This document shows positions 1-7,597 of a stretch of 64,000 bases of DNA, piece after piece. Location: positions 186,001-250,000 of the forward strand of contig NZ_MNBW01000002.1 of NCBI RefSeq assembly GCF_001879715.1. Reading direction: 5' to 3'. Within the stretch, counting starts at the first letter, position 1. The number at the start of each line of letters is the position of its first letter. This DNA comes from Nioella nitratireducens. Lineage in GTDB: Bacteria; Pseudomonadota; Alphaproteobacteria; Rhodobacterales; Rhodobacteraceae. The notes beneath the pieces were generated by a model. It saw nothing but the letters and a program-made list of their open reading frames with translations, had not been told where the DNA came from and did not search any database. The translations under genes and the position numbers were made by a program.

Positions 1-8
1 CGTTCGGG

Positions 9-234
9 CTGTCATGCCCGCGTAAGCGGGTATCTCTCGGGACTCGCCTTGTACGCTAAATGACGTGTGGTGCGTATGGATGGTGGTCCCCGCTTTCGCG
101 GGGATGACAGGTGTATCGATCAACCTTTCGCGCTGTCATGCCCGCGAAAGCGGGTATCTCTCGGGACTCGGCTTGTACGCTAAATGAAGTTTGGTGCGTA
201 TGGATGGTGGTCCCCGCTTTCGCGGGGATGACAG
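9..234. repeat. two tandem copies of a 102-bp REPIN-like inverted-repeat unit
   Basis: Copy one spans 9-110 and copy two 133-234. Both are 102 nt and differ at only a few positions. Each starts with an arm CTGTCATGCCCGCG and ends with the near-inverse arm CGCGGGGATGACAG, with about 50 nt of non-palindromic DNA between. Each copy can fold as one long hairpin. The spacer is conserved between copies as well as the arms. The same palindrome recurs at 595-672. This is non-coding; short frames through it are chance. Confidence 0.85.
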
Positions 235-240
235 GGGGCG

Positions 241-537
241 CTAAAGGCGCAGCTCGGTCGCCAGGTCGCGCCAGTCCGGGTTCATTGCTTCAATCATCTC
301 CACCTTCCACGCCCTGTTCCACTTCTTGATCCGCTTTTCGCGCAGAATGGCCTCGCGGATATCCGCGTGCGGCTCGAACCAGACCAAGCGGTGCAGATTG
401 TACCTGCGCGTGAAGCTGTTGGCCCTGCCCTGTCTGTGTTCGACAACCCGACGCTCAAGAGTGTTGGTGACGCCGGTGTAGAGCGTTCCATTCGGCCGGT
501 TGGTCAGGATATAGGTGAAATAGCTATGGTCCCGCAT
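241..537 (-). CDS. GIY-YIG nuclease superfamily protein
   Basis: A 98-residue single-domain protein of the small bacterial GIY-YIG (URI/YhbQ-like) family. The two signature strands are visible near the N terminus as YILTN and LYTGVTN, followed by the conserved arginine in LERRVVEH and a glutamate-containing helix (EAILREKRIKKW) near residues 62-75. Family members carry a minimal metal-dependent nuclease fold; cellular roles are mostly unknown, with DNA repair or nucleic acid processing suggested. The gene stands alone, with palindromic repeats directly downstream (133-234) and upstream (595-672). A TTAA-N7-TTAAC motif lies about 25 bp upstream. No partner gene is visible, so substrate cannot be inferred. 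Confidence 0.85.
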   Translation of the reverse strand: MRDHSYFTYILTNRPNGTLYTGVTNTLERRVVEHRQGRANSFTRRYNLHRLVWFEPHADIREAILREKRIKKWNRAWKVEMIEAMNPDWRDLATELRL

Positions 538-561
538 GGGCGCAGGATGGAGCGCGGAGAG

Positions 562-577
562 TTAAGTGGGAGTTAAC
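562..577. promoter_or_regulatory. candidate CtrA-type binding site
   Basis: The sequence TTAA-GTGGGAG-TTAAC matches the published CtrA consensus TTAA-N7-TTAAC exactly. It lies 25 bp upstream of the GIY-YIG start codon at 537. Only the match is observed; binding is inference, and one such match can occur by chance. Confidence 0.35.
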
Positions 578-594
578 GGTGGAGTGGATGTTGG

Positions 595-672
595 GGGGTC
601 CCCGCTTTCGCGGGGATGACATGTGCTCCGTTCAGGCCCTTCGCCTGTCATCCCCGCGAAAGCGGGGACCCC
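595..672. repeat. long palindromic repeat (27-bp arms, REP family)
   Basis: The arms at 595-621 and 646-672 are perfect 27-nt inverted repeats separated by a 24-nt loop. They share the core CCCCGCTTTCGCGGGG and the flank GATGACA with the repeat units at 9-234, but the arms are arranged in the opposite orientation. The element sits between the lepA 3' end (695) and the GIY-YIG gene, and could act as a bidirectional transcription barrier. Confidence 0.85.
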
Positions 673-694
673 AAGCCACACGCGCGACGCGACC

Positions 695-2494
695 TCAGTT
701 ATCCATCTTCAACGCATTGATGAACGCGCTTTGCGGGATCTCGACCTTGCCGAACTGGCGCATCTTCTTCTTGCCCGCTTTCTGCTTGTCCAGAAGCTTG
801 CGCTTCCTTGTGGCGTCGCCGCCGTAGCATTTGGCGGTCACGTCCTTGCGCAGGGCGGCCAGCGTTTCGCGGGCGATGACGCGGCCGCCGATGGCGGCCT
901 GGATCGGGATCTTGAACATGTGGCGCGGGATCAGATCCTTGAGCTTTTCGCACATGGCGCGGCCCCGCATCTCGGCGCGGTCGCGGTGTACCATGGTGGA
1001 AAGCGCATCGACCGGCTCGTCGTTCACAAGGATCTGCATCTTGACGAGGTAGTCCTGCCGGTAGCCTTCCATCTGGTAATCGAACGACGCATAGCCCTTG
1101 GTCACCGATTTCAGGCGGTCGTAGAAGTCGAACACCACTTCGTTCAGCGGCAGGTCATAGACCACCATGGCGCGGCTGCCCGCATAGGTCAGGTCAAGCT
1201 GGATGCCGCGACGATCCTGGCAGAGTTTCAGCACGTCGCCGAGATACTCGTCGGGCACGAGGATGGTCGCCTTGATCCGCGGTTCTTCAATGTGATCGAC
1301 ATAGGTCAGGTCGGGCATGTCGGCGGGGTTGTGCAGCTCCTGCATCGTCCCGTCCTTCATGTAGACATGGTAGATCACCGAGGGGGCCGTGGTGATCAGG
1401 TCGATATCGTATTCGCGTTCGATCCGGTCGCGGATGACTTCGAGGTGCAAGAGCCCGAGGAAGCCGCAGCGGAAGCCGAAGCCGAGCGCGGCGGAGGTTT
1501 CCATCTCGTAGCTGAAGGAGGCGTCGTTCAGCGCCAGTTTCTCGATCGCGTCGCGCAGGTCTTCGAATTCGGCGGAATCCACGGGGAAGAGGCCGCAGAA
1601 AACAACCGGCTGCGAGGGTTTGAAGCCCGGAAGAGCTTTCTCGCAGGGTTTCTTCTCATGCGTGATGGTGTCGCCGACGCGGGTGTCGCGGACCTGCTTG
1701 ATCGAGGCGGTGAGGAAGCCGATCTCTCCCGGTCCGAGGTCCGCGATGTTCTGCATGGCGGGCTTGAAGACGCCGAGGCGGTCCACCGGGTAGGTGCCGC
1801 CGGTCTTCATCATGCGGATGCGGTCGCCCTTCTTGATAACCCCGTCGATGACACGGATGATGACGACGACACCGAGGTAAGAGTCATAGTAACTGTCCAC
1901 GAGCATCGCCTTGAGCGGCGCATCGCGGGTGCCCTTGGGCGCGGGCAGGCGCTTGACGATGGCCTCCAGCACGTCCGGGATGCCGACGCCGGTCTTGGCG
2001 GAAATCAGCACGGCGTCGCTGGCGTCGATGCCGATCACGTCCTCGATCTGTTCGGCCACGCGCTCGGGCTCTGCTGCCGGAAGGTCGACCTTGTTCAGAA
2101 CCGGCACGATCTCATGATCCGCGTCGATGGCCTGGTAGACATTGGCGAGGGTCTGCGCCTCGACGCCCTGGCTCGCGTCCACGACCAGAAGAGAGCCTTC
2201 GACGGCCTGCATCGAACGGCTGACCTCGTAGGCGAAGTCGACATGGCCGGGGGTGTCGATCAGGTTGAGCACATAGGTCTCGCCATCTTGCGCCGGATAC
2301 TCGATGCGCACGGTGTTGGCCTTGATGGTGATACCGCGTTCCCGCTCGATATCCATCGCGTCGAGCATCTGCTCTTTCATGTCGCGTTCGGCCACCGTGC
2401 CGGTCAGCTGGATCAGCCGGTCAGCAAGCGTGGATTTGCCGTGGTCGATATGCGCCACGATGGAGAAATTGCGGATGTGATCAAGGTCGGTCAT
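695..2494 (-). CDS. lepA: elongation factor 4 (LepA), ribosomal back-translocating GTPase
   Basis: A 599-residue translational GTPase of the usual LepA length. The G domain shows AHIDHGKST (P-loop), RERGIT (switch I), DTPGHVDF (G3) and NKVDLP (G4). The LepA-specific C-terminal region ends with the basic stretch [20 protein letters not shown]. LepA binds the ribosome and affects translation under ionic or cold stress and during initiation. It works in the cytoplasm or membrane-associated. It is divergent from the acylphosphatase gene, with 36 bp between the start codons. There is no obvious strong ribosome binding site, but the start is fixed by alignment to the family N terminus ([22 protein letters not shown] pattern). 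Confidence 0.98.
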   Translation of the reverse strand: MTDLDHIRNFSIVAHIDHGKSTLADRLIQLTGTVAERDMKEQMLDAMDIERERGITIKANTVRIEYPAQDGETYVLNLIDTPGHVDFAYEVSRSMQAVEGSLLVVDASQGVEAQTLANVYQAIDADHEIVPVLNKVDLPAAEPERVAEQIEDVIGIDASDAVLISAKTGVGIPDVLEAIVKRLPAPKGTRDAPLKAMLVDSYYDSYLGVVVIIRVIDGVIKKGDRIRMMKTGGTYPVDRLGVFKPAMQNIADLGPGEIGFLTASIKQVRDTRVGDTITHEKKPCEKALPGFKPSQPVVFCGLFPVDSAEFEDLRDAIEKLALNDASFSYEMETSAALGFGFRCGFLGLLHLEVIRDRIEREYDIDLITTAPSVIYHVYMKDGTMQELHNPADMPDLTYVDHIEEPRIKATILVPDEYLGDVLKLCQDRRGIQLDLTYAGSRAMVVYDLPLNEVVFDFYDRLKSVTKGYASFDYQMEGYRQDYLVKMQILVNDEPVDALSTMVHRDRAEMRGRAMCEKLKDLIPRHMFKIPIQAAIGGRVIARETLAALRKDVTAKCYGGDATRKRKLLDKQKAGKKKMRQFGKVEIPQSAFINALKMDN

Positions 2495-2530
2495 GATCCG
2501 GTGATATGTCTAGGTTTTGAAGGTTGGTCA

Positions 2531-2818
2531 ATGGCTGACAGCATCGTGGTGACAGCAAGGGTGACTGGTCGGGTGCAGGGCGTGTGGTTCCGGGGCTGGA
2601 CGCAGGCCGAGGCCGAGCGGCGGGGGCTGTGCGGATGGGTGCGCAACGACCCCGACGGGTCGGTGATCGCGCTGATCGGCGGGCCGGAGGCGGAGGTGCG
2701 GGCGATGATCGCAACCTTGCATGCGGGCCCGGAGGCGGCGCGCGTGGCCGAAGTCGAAATCGTGCACCTGGACAGCGATACCGTGGATCTGCCCGAGGGA
2801 TTCAACGTCCGGCGATAG
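2531..2818 (+). CDS. acyP: acylphosphatase
   Basis: A 95-residue protein of typical length. The signature GRVQGVWFRGWTQ carries the catalytic arginine that binds the acyl-phosphate, and GWVRNDPDGSV carries the catalytic asparagine. The family hydrolyses the carboxyl-phosphate bond of acylphosphates in the cytoplasm. The frame is open for much longer upstream (antisense to lepA), but the domain begins at the ATG at 2531. A 117-bp gap separates it from the next gene, which has its own promoter candidate. Confidence 0.95.
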   Translation: MADSIVVTARVTGRVQGVWFRGWTQAEAERRGLCGWVRNDPDGSVIALIGGPEAEVRAMIATLHAGPEAARVAEVEIVHLDSDTVDLPEGFNVRR

Positions 2819-2878
2819 GCGGATTCTGTCGCGGGATCGGGACGGAACCGGGAGGGTGGAAAAACCTGAGTGAATTAC

Positions 2879-2907
2879 TTGACTTCAATAGTCGGGAAAA
2901 TTACCAA
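2879..2907 (+). promoter_or_regulatory. sigma70-type promoter candidate
   Basis: TTGACT at 2879-2884, a 17-nt spacer and TACCAA at 2902-2907 form a reasonable housekeeping promoter. It lies about 28 bp upstream of the ATG at 2936, in a stretch clearly richer in A and T than its surroundings. It would transcribe the exported-protein and dioxygenase pair. Confidence 0.45.
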
Positions 2908-2935
2908 GCAAATCACTCGGAAATAGGAGACGCAC

Positions 2936-3703
2936 ATGTCCGACGAATTGAACAAGGCGCCACGGATGGTCGTGGCCCGGCGCGCGCTGCTGATTGGCGC
3001 TGCGGGAACGGTGATGGCTTCGCCCCTGCTGGCCGCGGGGGAAGGTGGCGAAGGCGGTGAAGGTGCCGCGACCGAGGGGCTTGATCCCCGCGTTGCGATG
3101 CTGACCAGCATCGGCTTTTTCGATGCCAGCCTGCGGATCGTGGCGGATCTTTATGCGCTTGGAGAAATCGGGGAAGCGCAGGACCAACTGGCCGGATCGC
3201 ACCATGCCCACTACGACGATATCGCGGGCGGGCTGGCCTCCTTCGGTGCCGACGGGTTCGAGGAAGAGGCGATGGCCTTTGCCGAAGCCATCGACAGCGG
3301 TGCCGATGCGCTGGTGGTCGCCGACCGTTTTGCCGTGGTGCATCAGGCCCTGCTGGCGGCCTATGCCGGGGCCGATGCCTCGGAAACGGTCCATGCCGCC
3401 GAAGCCTTGGTGCGTGCCGCGTATGGCGATTACGAAGCCGGGGTTTACGAGGGCGACGTGATTTCCCCCCATGAATACCGCGATGCGTGGGGCTTTGCGA
3501 AAGTGGCCGAGGAACGGTTGCAGGCGCTGGCGGGTGCGGAGGATGCCGAGGTGGCGCAGGCCGGAGCGCGCGGGGTTGCCGCGATGGCCGATGTCTGGGC
3601 GCTGTTCCCCAGCCTGAACGCCACCACAGTCGATGCCGTGGACGCGTCGGTTCTGGCCGGGGCGGCTGCGCGGATCGAAATCGCCGGTCTGCGGCTGGAC
3701 TGA
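2936..3703 (+). CDS. exported protein of unknown function with Tat-like leader
   Basis: A 255-residue protein. The N terminus has an arginine pair in VARRALLIGAAGTVMASPLLAAG, which looks like a Tat or Sec leader cleaved near residue 34, followed by a Gly/Glu-rich linker (GEGGEGGEG). The mature part is helical and alanine-rich. It contains an LYALGEIGEAQDQLAGSHHAHYDDI stretch (residues 69-93 approximately) resembling a repeat seen in periplasmic proteins of iron-uptake loci, with a His-His-x-His cluster. No catalytic family is recognised. It has a good ribosome binding site (AGGAGA). It lies 12 bp upstream of an Fe(II)-dependent hydroxylase gene and is probably cotranscribed, which fits an iron-linked role only weakly. 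Confidence 0.6.
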   Translation: MSDELNKAPRMVVARRALLIGAAGTVMASPLLAAGEGGEGGEGAATEGLDPRVAMLTSIGFFDASLRIVADLYALGEIGEAQDQLAGSHHAHYDDIAGGLASFGADGFEEEAMAFAEAIDSGADALVVADRFAVVHQALLAAYAGADASETVHAAEALVRAAYGDYEAGVYEGDVISPHEYRDAWGFAKVAEERLQALAGAEDAEVAQAGARGVAAMADVWALFPSLNATTVDAVDASVLAGAAARIEIAGLRLD

Positions 3704-3715
3704 GGAGGGACGGCG

Positions 3716-4372
3716 GTGTTTCACCTGATCGACGGCGTGTTTGACGCGCCGACCGTGGCCGCCCTGCGGGCCGCCGTGGCGGAGTTGGATTTCGAGGACG
3801 GGCACACCACCGCCGGCCCCCTGGCGCGGCTTGTGAAGAACAATGCGCAGGCCGCGCCCTCGCCCGACCGCGACGCGGTGCTGAAAAAGGTCGAAAGGAC
3901 CCTGTGGGCGCATCCCGGCTTTCAGTCCGTCGCACGGCCCAGGGCGGTGGTGCGGCTGCTGATCTCGGCCTATGCGGGCGGGCAGGCCTATGGAACCCAT
4001 GTGGATGATGCGCTGATGGCGGGGGCACGCACGGATGTGTCCTTTACCATCCCGCTGACCGCGCCCGACGCCTACGAGGGCGGCGCCCTGGTTGTGCAGG
4101 ACCGAGTGGAAGAGCGCGGCTTCAAGCCGGAGCCGGGACAGGCCATCGTCTACCCGTCGGACACGCTGCACCGGGTAGAGCCTGTGACAGAGGGCCAGCG
4201 CGTGGCGATTGTCGGCTGGGTCACAAGCTGGGTGCGCGACCCGGCCAAACGGGACATCCTGTTCGATCTGGACGAATCCATCGCCGCAGAAACAGCGCGG
4301 GGGGCCGACCCCGCGCAATTGCTGCGGCTGTCCAAGACCCGCAGCAACCTGCTGCGGATGTGGGCGGGTTAG
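3716..4372 (+). CDS. PKHD-type Fe(II)/2-oxoglutarate hydroxylase (PiuC/YbiX-like)
   Basis: A 218-residue protein of the PKHD hydroxylase family. The metal site is visible as the His-x-Asp pair in GTHVDDA and the distal histidine in DTLHRVEPV, followed by the 2-oxoglutarate-binding arginine in GQRVAIVGW. The C-terminal helical extension (RDILFDLDESI) is typical of PiuC. Pseudomonas and E. coli homologues are linked to iron-siderophore uptake genes, but the substrate is not known. The start is a GTG, chosen because a strong GAGGAGGGA lies just upstream (3703-3711). The gene probably forms an operon with the upstream exported protein. It converges on the Lrp regulator with a 4-nt overlap of the 3' ends. 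Confidence 0.88.
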   Translation: MFHLIDGVFDAPTVAALRAAVAELDFEDGHTTAGPLARLVKNNAQAAPSPDRDAVLKKVERTLWAHPGFQSVARPRAVVRLLISAYAGGQAYGTHVDDALMAGARTDVSFTIPLTAPDAYEGGALVVQDRVEERGFKPEPGQAIVYPSDTLHRVEPVTEGQRVAIVGWVTSWVRDPAKRDILFDLDESIAAETARGADPAQLLRLSKTRSNLLRMWAG

Positions 4373-4827
4373 CCGACCTTCGGGCTGATATCCCGGTTGA
4401 CCATCGCGCGCAGGGAAAAGCTGGTGCGGGTGGAGCGCAGGCCGGTCACGCGCATCAGGTCCTGCTCAAGGAAATCGTCGAAACTGCGCAGGTCGCGGGC
4501 GGCGATTTTCAGCAGGATGTCGCGGCTACCGGTCATCAGGTGACATTCCAGCACTTCCGGGAACCGCTGCACCGCGCGCTCGAACTGCTCCAGCGCGTCG
4601 CGCGATTGGCGCTCCAGCTCGGCGAAGACGAAGACCGTGATCGGGAAGCCCAGTTTTTCCGGGTCTACCTTGGCGGCATAGCCGGTGATGATGCCGTCGG
4701 CCTCCATCCTTGCCATGCGGCGGGCACAGGGCGTGGGGGACAGGCCCACCCGTTCTGCCAGATCGGTGACGGGCACGCGGCCATCGGCCTGTAGGGTGGC
4801 AAGAATCCGTCGGTCAACGCTATCCAT
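4369..4827 (-). CDS. Lrp/AsnC-family transcriptional regulator
   Basis: A 152-residue regulator. The N-terminal helix-turn-helix is in MDSVDRRILATLQADGR and LAERVGLSPTPCARR; the C-terminal RAM/ligand domain ends with RSTRTSFSLRAMV. The ATG at 4827 is chosen over a longer upstream reading because family members begin at this methionine and GGAGGGG precedes it. It is divergent from an amino acid dehydrogenase gene across a 127-bp AT-rich region with palindromes (4844-4875). Divergent Lrp regulators such as BkdR/AsnC types commonly control the neighbouring amino acid catabolic gene, so it is likely the local regulator. Confidence 0.92.
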   Translation of the reverse strand: MDSVDRRILATLQADGRVPVTDLAERVGLSPTPCARRMARMEADGIITGYAAKVDPEKLGFPITVFVFAELERQSRDALEQFERAVQRFPEVLECHLMTGSRDILLKIAARDLRSFDDFLEQDLMRVTGLRSTRTSFSLRAMVNRDISPKVG

Positions 4828-4843
4828 TGCAGCTTTCCCCTCC

Positions 4844-4875
4844 ATATTCGGCCAATATTGGTGGATATTATCACA
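4844..4875. promoter_or_regulatory. candidate Lrp-type operator between divergent genes
   Basis: An AT-rich island in GC-rich DNA. It contains ATATT-N5-AATAT (4844-4858), the perfect palindrome CCAATATTGG (4852-4861), and a further ATATT at 4865-4869. Lrp/AsnC proteins bind AT-rich imperfect palindromes in such divergent promoters. The island lies 17 bp from the regulator start and about 80 bp from the dehydrogenase start. Confidence 0.55.
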
Positions 4876-4954
4876 CCTTACGGAAATGGGAACGCAGTTT
4901 GGCGTCAATCCCTCGTGCTGCGCGGCTATCCTCTAGCAAAGAGGAGGAGACACC

Positions 4955-6004
4955 ATGGACCTTACCCCGATCCCGACCCCATCCCATGAAGAGGTGTTGC
5001 GCGTCAGCGATGCAGAGACCGGCCTGGTCGGTTTTATCGCCATCCATTCAACCCAGCTGGGCCCCGCGGCGGGCGGGCTGCGGATGCGGCGCTATGACAG
5101 CGAAGAGGCCGCGCTGACCGATGCGCTGCGCCTGAGCCATGGCATGACCTTCAAGAACGCGGCGGCGGGCCTGCCGCTTGGCGGCGGCAAGGCGGTGATC
5201 ATTGGCGATCCGGGCACCGACAAGACCGACGCGATGCTGGCCGCCTTCGGCAGCGCCATCGCCGCGCTGCGTGGCCGTTACTGGACCGCCGAGGACATGG
5301 GCATGAGCCCCGCCGACATGGCGGTGATCGCCAGCGCGACCCGCTTTGTCGCGGGCCTGCCGGATGGAGAGTTTGCCAGCGGCGACCCGTCGCCCGTCAC
5401 GGCCAAGGGGATTTTCAACGCGATCCGCTGCACGGCCAAGCACCGCTTGGGCAGCGCCGACCTGACCGGGCGCCATGTGGCGGTGCAGGGGCTGGGGCAT
5501 GTCGGCTGGGATCTGGCGGCACAGGTGCACGCGGCGGGGGCCACCCTGTCGGTGGCCGATATCAGCCCGGCCCGCGCACAGAAGGCATCCGAGCGGTTCG
5601 GGGCCACGGTTCTGGACCCCACCCAGATCGTGACGGCCAAGGCCGACATCCTTGCCCCCTGCGCCATTGGCGGCATCCTGAACGCCGAGACCATCCCGCT
5701 GTTGCAGGTCAAGGCCGTGGCGGGCAGCGCGAACAACCAGTTGGCGACCCCGGCGGATGGCGACGCGCTGCACAAGCGCGGCATCCTCTATGCGCCGGAT
5801 TACGTGGCCAATGCGGGCGGGATCATCAACGTGGCGACCGAGATCCTGCGAATCCATGACCGTGCGGGCTTCGTCGCCGAGAAACTGGCCGAAGCGGAGG
5901 CGACGCTGGACGCGATCCTGAGCCGGGCCGTGGCGCGCGATCTTTCGCCCAACAAGCTGTCGGACGAGATCGTTCTGGCCCGGATGCAGCGCCCCGCCGC
6001 CTGA
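4955..6004 (+). CDS. Glu/Leu/Phe/Val dehydrogenase (leucine/valine dehydrogenase type)
   Basis: A 349-residue enzyme, the usual length for leucine dehydrogenases and shorter than glutamate dehydrogenases. The N-terminal catalytic domain carries the glycine-rich PLGGGKAVI with the catalytic lysine. The C-terminal Rossmann domain shows VQGLGHVGWDLA for NAD binding, and DYVANAGGIINVA closes the active site. It would catalyse reversible NAD-dependent oxidative deamination of branched-chain amino acids to 2-oxo acids in the cytoplasm. Exact specificity (Leu, Val or Phe) cannot be read from sequence. GAGGAGG precedes the ATG. It is divergent from the Lrp regulator and followed by a hairpin at 6031-6058. 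Confidence 0.93.
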   Translation: MDLTPIPTPSHEEVLRVSDAETGLVGFIAIHSTQLGPAAGGLRMRRYDSEEAALTDALRLSHGMTFKNAAAGLPLGGGKAVIIGDPGTDKTDAMLAAFGSAIAALRGRYWTAEDMGMSPADMAVIASATRFVAGLPDGEFASGDPSPVTAKGIFNAIRCTAKHRLGSADLTGRHVAVQGLGHVGWDLAAQVHAAGATLSVADISPARAQKASERFGATVLDPTQIVTAKADILAPCAIGGILNAETIPLLQVKAVAGSANNQLATPADGDALHKRGILYAPDYVANAGGIINVATEILRIHDRAGFVAEKLAEAEATLDAILSRAVARDLSPNKLSDEIVLARMQRPAA

Positions 6005-6030
6005 TCCGCGCAAATCCGCCCAAAAACCCG

Positions 6031-6058
6031 CCGTGGCGCATCGCCGATTGCGCCACGG
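6031..6058 (+). terminator. hairpin terminator downstream of the dehydrogenase
   Basis: A perfect 10-bp stem, CCGTGGCGCA at 6031-6040 with TGCGCCACGG at 6049-6058, and an 8-nt loop. The T tract is short, so termination strength is uncertain. Confidence 0.6.
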
Positions 6059-6145
6059 TTGCCGCTTCGCCAGAGTGCGGGCATCGACGGAATGGGACCC
6101 GTCGATACCGGCCTTGCGCCGGGACCGGGACAACGGAACAGGGCT

Positions 6146-6454
6146 ATGGGCATGGGCAGAAAATTCACCCTCATCTTGACGCTGTTTCTTCTGAGCGGGG
6201 CGCCGCTGAACGCCAATCCGGTGGAACGGGCCTGCATGTCGTCAGGCCGCACCGCTGCGACGCCGTCCCTTTGTGCCTGCATCGGAAACGCGGCGCGTCA
6301 AACGCTCAACTTCGGCGAACAACGACAGGCCGCGCGCCTGTTCAGCGACCCGGACCGCGCCGAGGTGACGCGCATGTCGGCGAGCCGTCGTGACGTGGAT
6401 TTCTGGGCAAGCTACCAGCACTTTGGCGAGACCGCCGAAGCGATGTGCGGCTGA
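6146..6454 (+). CDS. small exported cysteine-containing protein, Rhodobacterales type
   Basis: 102 residues from the ATG at 6146; an ATG two codons later is equally possible. A hydrophobic signal (FTLILTLFLLSGAPLNA) is followed by a mature part of about 80 residues with four cysteines (ERACM, SLCACI and a C-terminal EAMCG), likely forming disulfides in the periplasm. The pattern CACIGNAARQTL, then RQAARLFSDP and a C-terminal FWASYQ-FG, resembles a small protein family common in Rhodobacterales that is sometimes annotated as an arginine transporter without functional proof. I assign no function. An isolated gene with no clear operon partners. Confidence 0.7.
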   Translation: MGMGRKFTLILTLFLLSGAPLNANPVERACMSSGRTAATPSLCACIGNAARQTLNFGEQRQAARLFSDPDRAEVTRMSASRRDVDFWASYQHFGETAEAMCG

Positions 6455-6561
6455 CGCGTTGTGCGTGTCGCGTTCGTATGCATTCACGCGCCGCACTCCG
6501 GCCTATTGATGTCGCATTCCCCAAGAGTGCACGACCGGTTCCCGCTTTTGCCTGACATGCA

Positions 6562-7014
6562 TTAGCCAAGCCTGACCGCCCACGCCTGCGCCGCCTGTTC
6601 GATCAGCGACACCACCGCGTCGAAATCGCGGGTGTAGTATGGGTCGGGCACGTCCTCTGGCCCCTCGGGCAAGACCGACAGGAACAATTCCAACCGGGCC
6701 GTGCCGCTCGCTGGCCGGATGTCTTGCAGATCGCGCAGATTGTTGCGGTCCATGGCAAGGACAAGATCGAAGCGATGGAAATCTTCGGGGTTGATCTGCC
6801 GCGCGCGCTGGCCGCCCAGGTCATAGCCGCGTGCCCGCGCCGCATCCTGCATCGGGCCATAGGGGGCATCCCCGATATGCCAGCCGGATGTGCCCGCGCT
6901 GTCGATATGGGCGTCGGGCAGCACGGCCCGCAAGATGCCCTCGCCCGTCGGCGAGCGGCAGATATTTCCCAGACACACACACAGGATATTGTCGGCGCGA
7001 CTCGTGTATTCCAT
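6562..7014 (-). CDS. low molecular weight protein-tyrosine phosphatase
   Basis: 150 residues from the ATG at 7014, which is preceded by GGGGAAAGGGAA; a longer reading to 7059 would overlap the divergent gene start and lacks homology. The catalytic P-loop C-x5-R is CLGNICRS at residues 14-21, and the general-acid aspartate is in the conserved DPYY near residue 120. The family dephosphorylates phosphotyrosine or phosphoarginine in the cytoplasm. It is divergent from a secreted protein gene with only 31 bp between starts. No exopolysaccharide kinase gene is adjacent, so it is not obviously the Wzb type. Confidence 0.93.
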   Translation of the reverse strand: MEYTSRADNILCVCLGNICRSPTGEGILRAVLPDAHIDSAGTSGWHIGDAPYGPMQDAARARGYDLGGQRARQINPEDFHRFDLVLAMDRNNLRDLQDIRPASGTARLELFLSVLPEGPEDVPDPYYTRDFDAVVSLIEQAAQAWAVRLG

Positions 7015-7045
7015 GCGGGTTCCCTTTCCCCGACCCGGAGGTCTC

Positions 7046-7597
7046 ATGCGGTTTCTCATCTTTTGTTCCCTCGCCCTGCTGACAGGTCAACCGGCCAGTG
7101 CGCAGACAACGTTTTCGGGCGAAAACCTGTTGCTGCGCCTGCCGACGGGGTTCGAAGAAGGCTATCAGGCCACACGCGGCAGCGACACGATCTCGGAATA
7201 TGTGCCAGAAGGCGAAACGGTCGAAGACTGGACACGGATGCTGACGATCCAGATTTTCCGCGAGGCAGGCGATGCCGACCCGGTGGCCTATCTGGGGCAG
7301 CTTGGGACGGCGCTGAGCGAGGCGTGCCCCGGAAGCGGCGGCAACCTGCTGGGGCAAGAGCCGGTCGATGGGTTGCCTGCGGCGGCAGCGTTCTACGTCT
7401 GCCCCGCTGCCGAACAGGATGCCCCGCCGCAGGAAGTGTTCCTGACGCAGGCCATCGCGGGGCGCGATGCACTCTATGTCGTACAGATCGCGTGGCACGA
7501 CGGCCCCGAGCAGGACGAATTGCGGCAGTGGATCGCCTACCTGCAGGAGGCAGGCGTCTGCGACACGCGGCGCGACGAGATGCCATGCCCGGACTGA
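7046..7597 (+). CDS. secreted protein of unknown function
   Basis: A 183-residue protein with a clear Sec signal (MRFLIFCSLALLTGQPASAQ) cleaved after about residue 20. The mature protein holds four cysteines (ACPGSGG, YVCPAAE, AGVCDTRR and MPCPD), suggesting disulfides in the periplasm. No known domain is recognised. The start is fixed by CGGAGG eight bases upstream of the ATG. The 3' end overlaps the Sir2 deacylase start by 13 nt, so the two are translationally coupled or at least cotranscribed. Confidence 0.75.
   Translation: MRFLIFCSLALLTGQPASAQTTFSGENLLLRLPTGFEEGYQATRGSDTISEYVPEGETVEDWTRMLTIQIFREAGDADPVAYLGQLGTALSEACPGSGGNLLGQEPVDGLPAAAAFYVCPAAEQDAPPQEVFLTQAIAGRDALYVVQIAWHDGPEQDELRQWIAYLQEAGVCDTRRDEMPCPD

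Noticed and set aside
9..234. CRISPR-like repeat array
   Set aside because: Only two units with 22 bp between them; the spacer part is the same in both. Inverted arms fit a REPIN-like element and no cas gene is present.
623..2530. Long plus-strand open frame antisense to lepA
   Set aside because: It is in frame with acylphosphatase but its translation shows no family pattern; it is the mirror of the well-supported lepA gene in GC-rich DNA. Only the last 95 codons are real.
2885..4318. 477-codon minus-strand open frame across the exported protein and hydroxylase genes
   Set aside because: Sequence is Arg/His/Gly-rich with no known motif, while both plus-strand genes have ribosome binding sites, a signal peptide or metal motifs.
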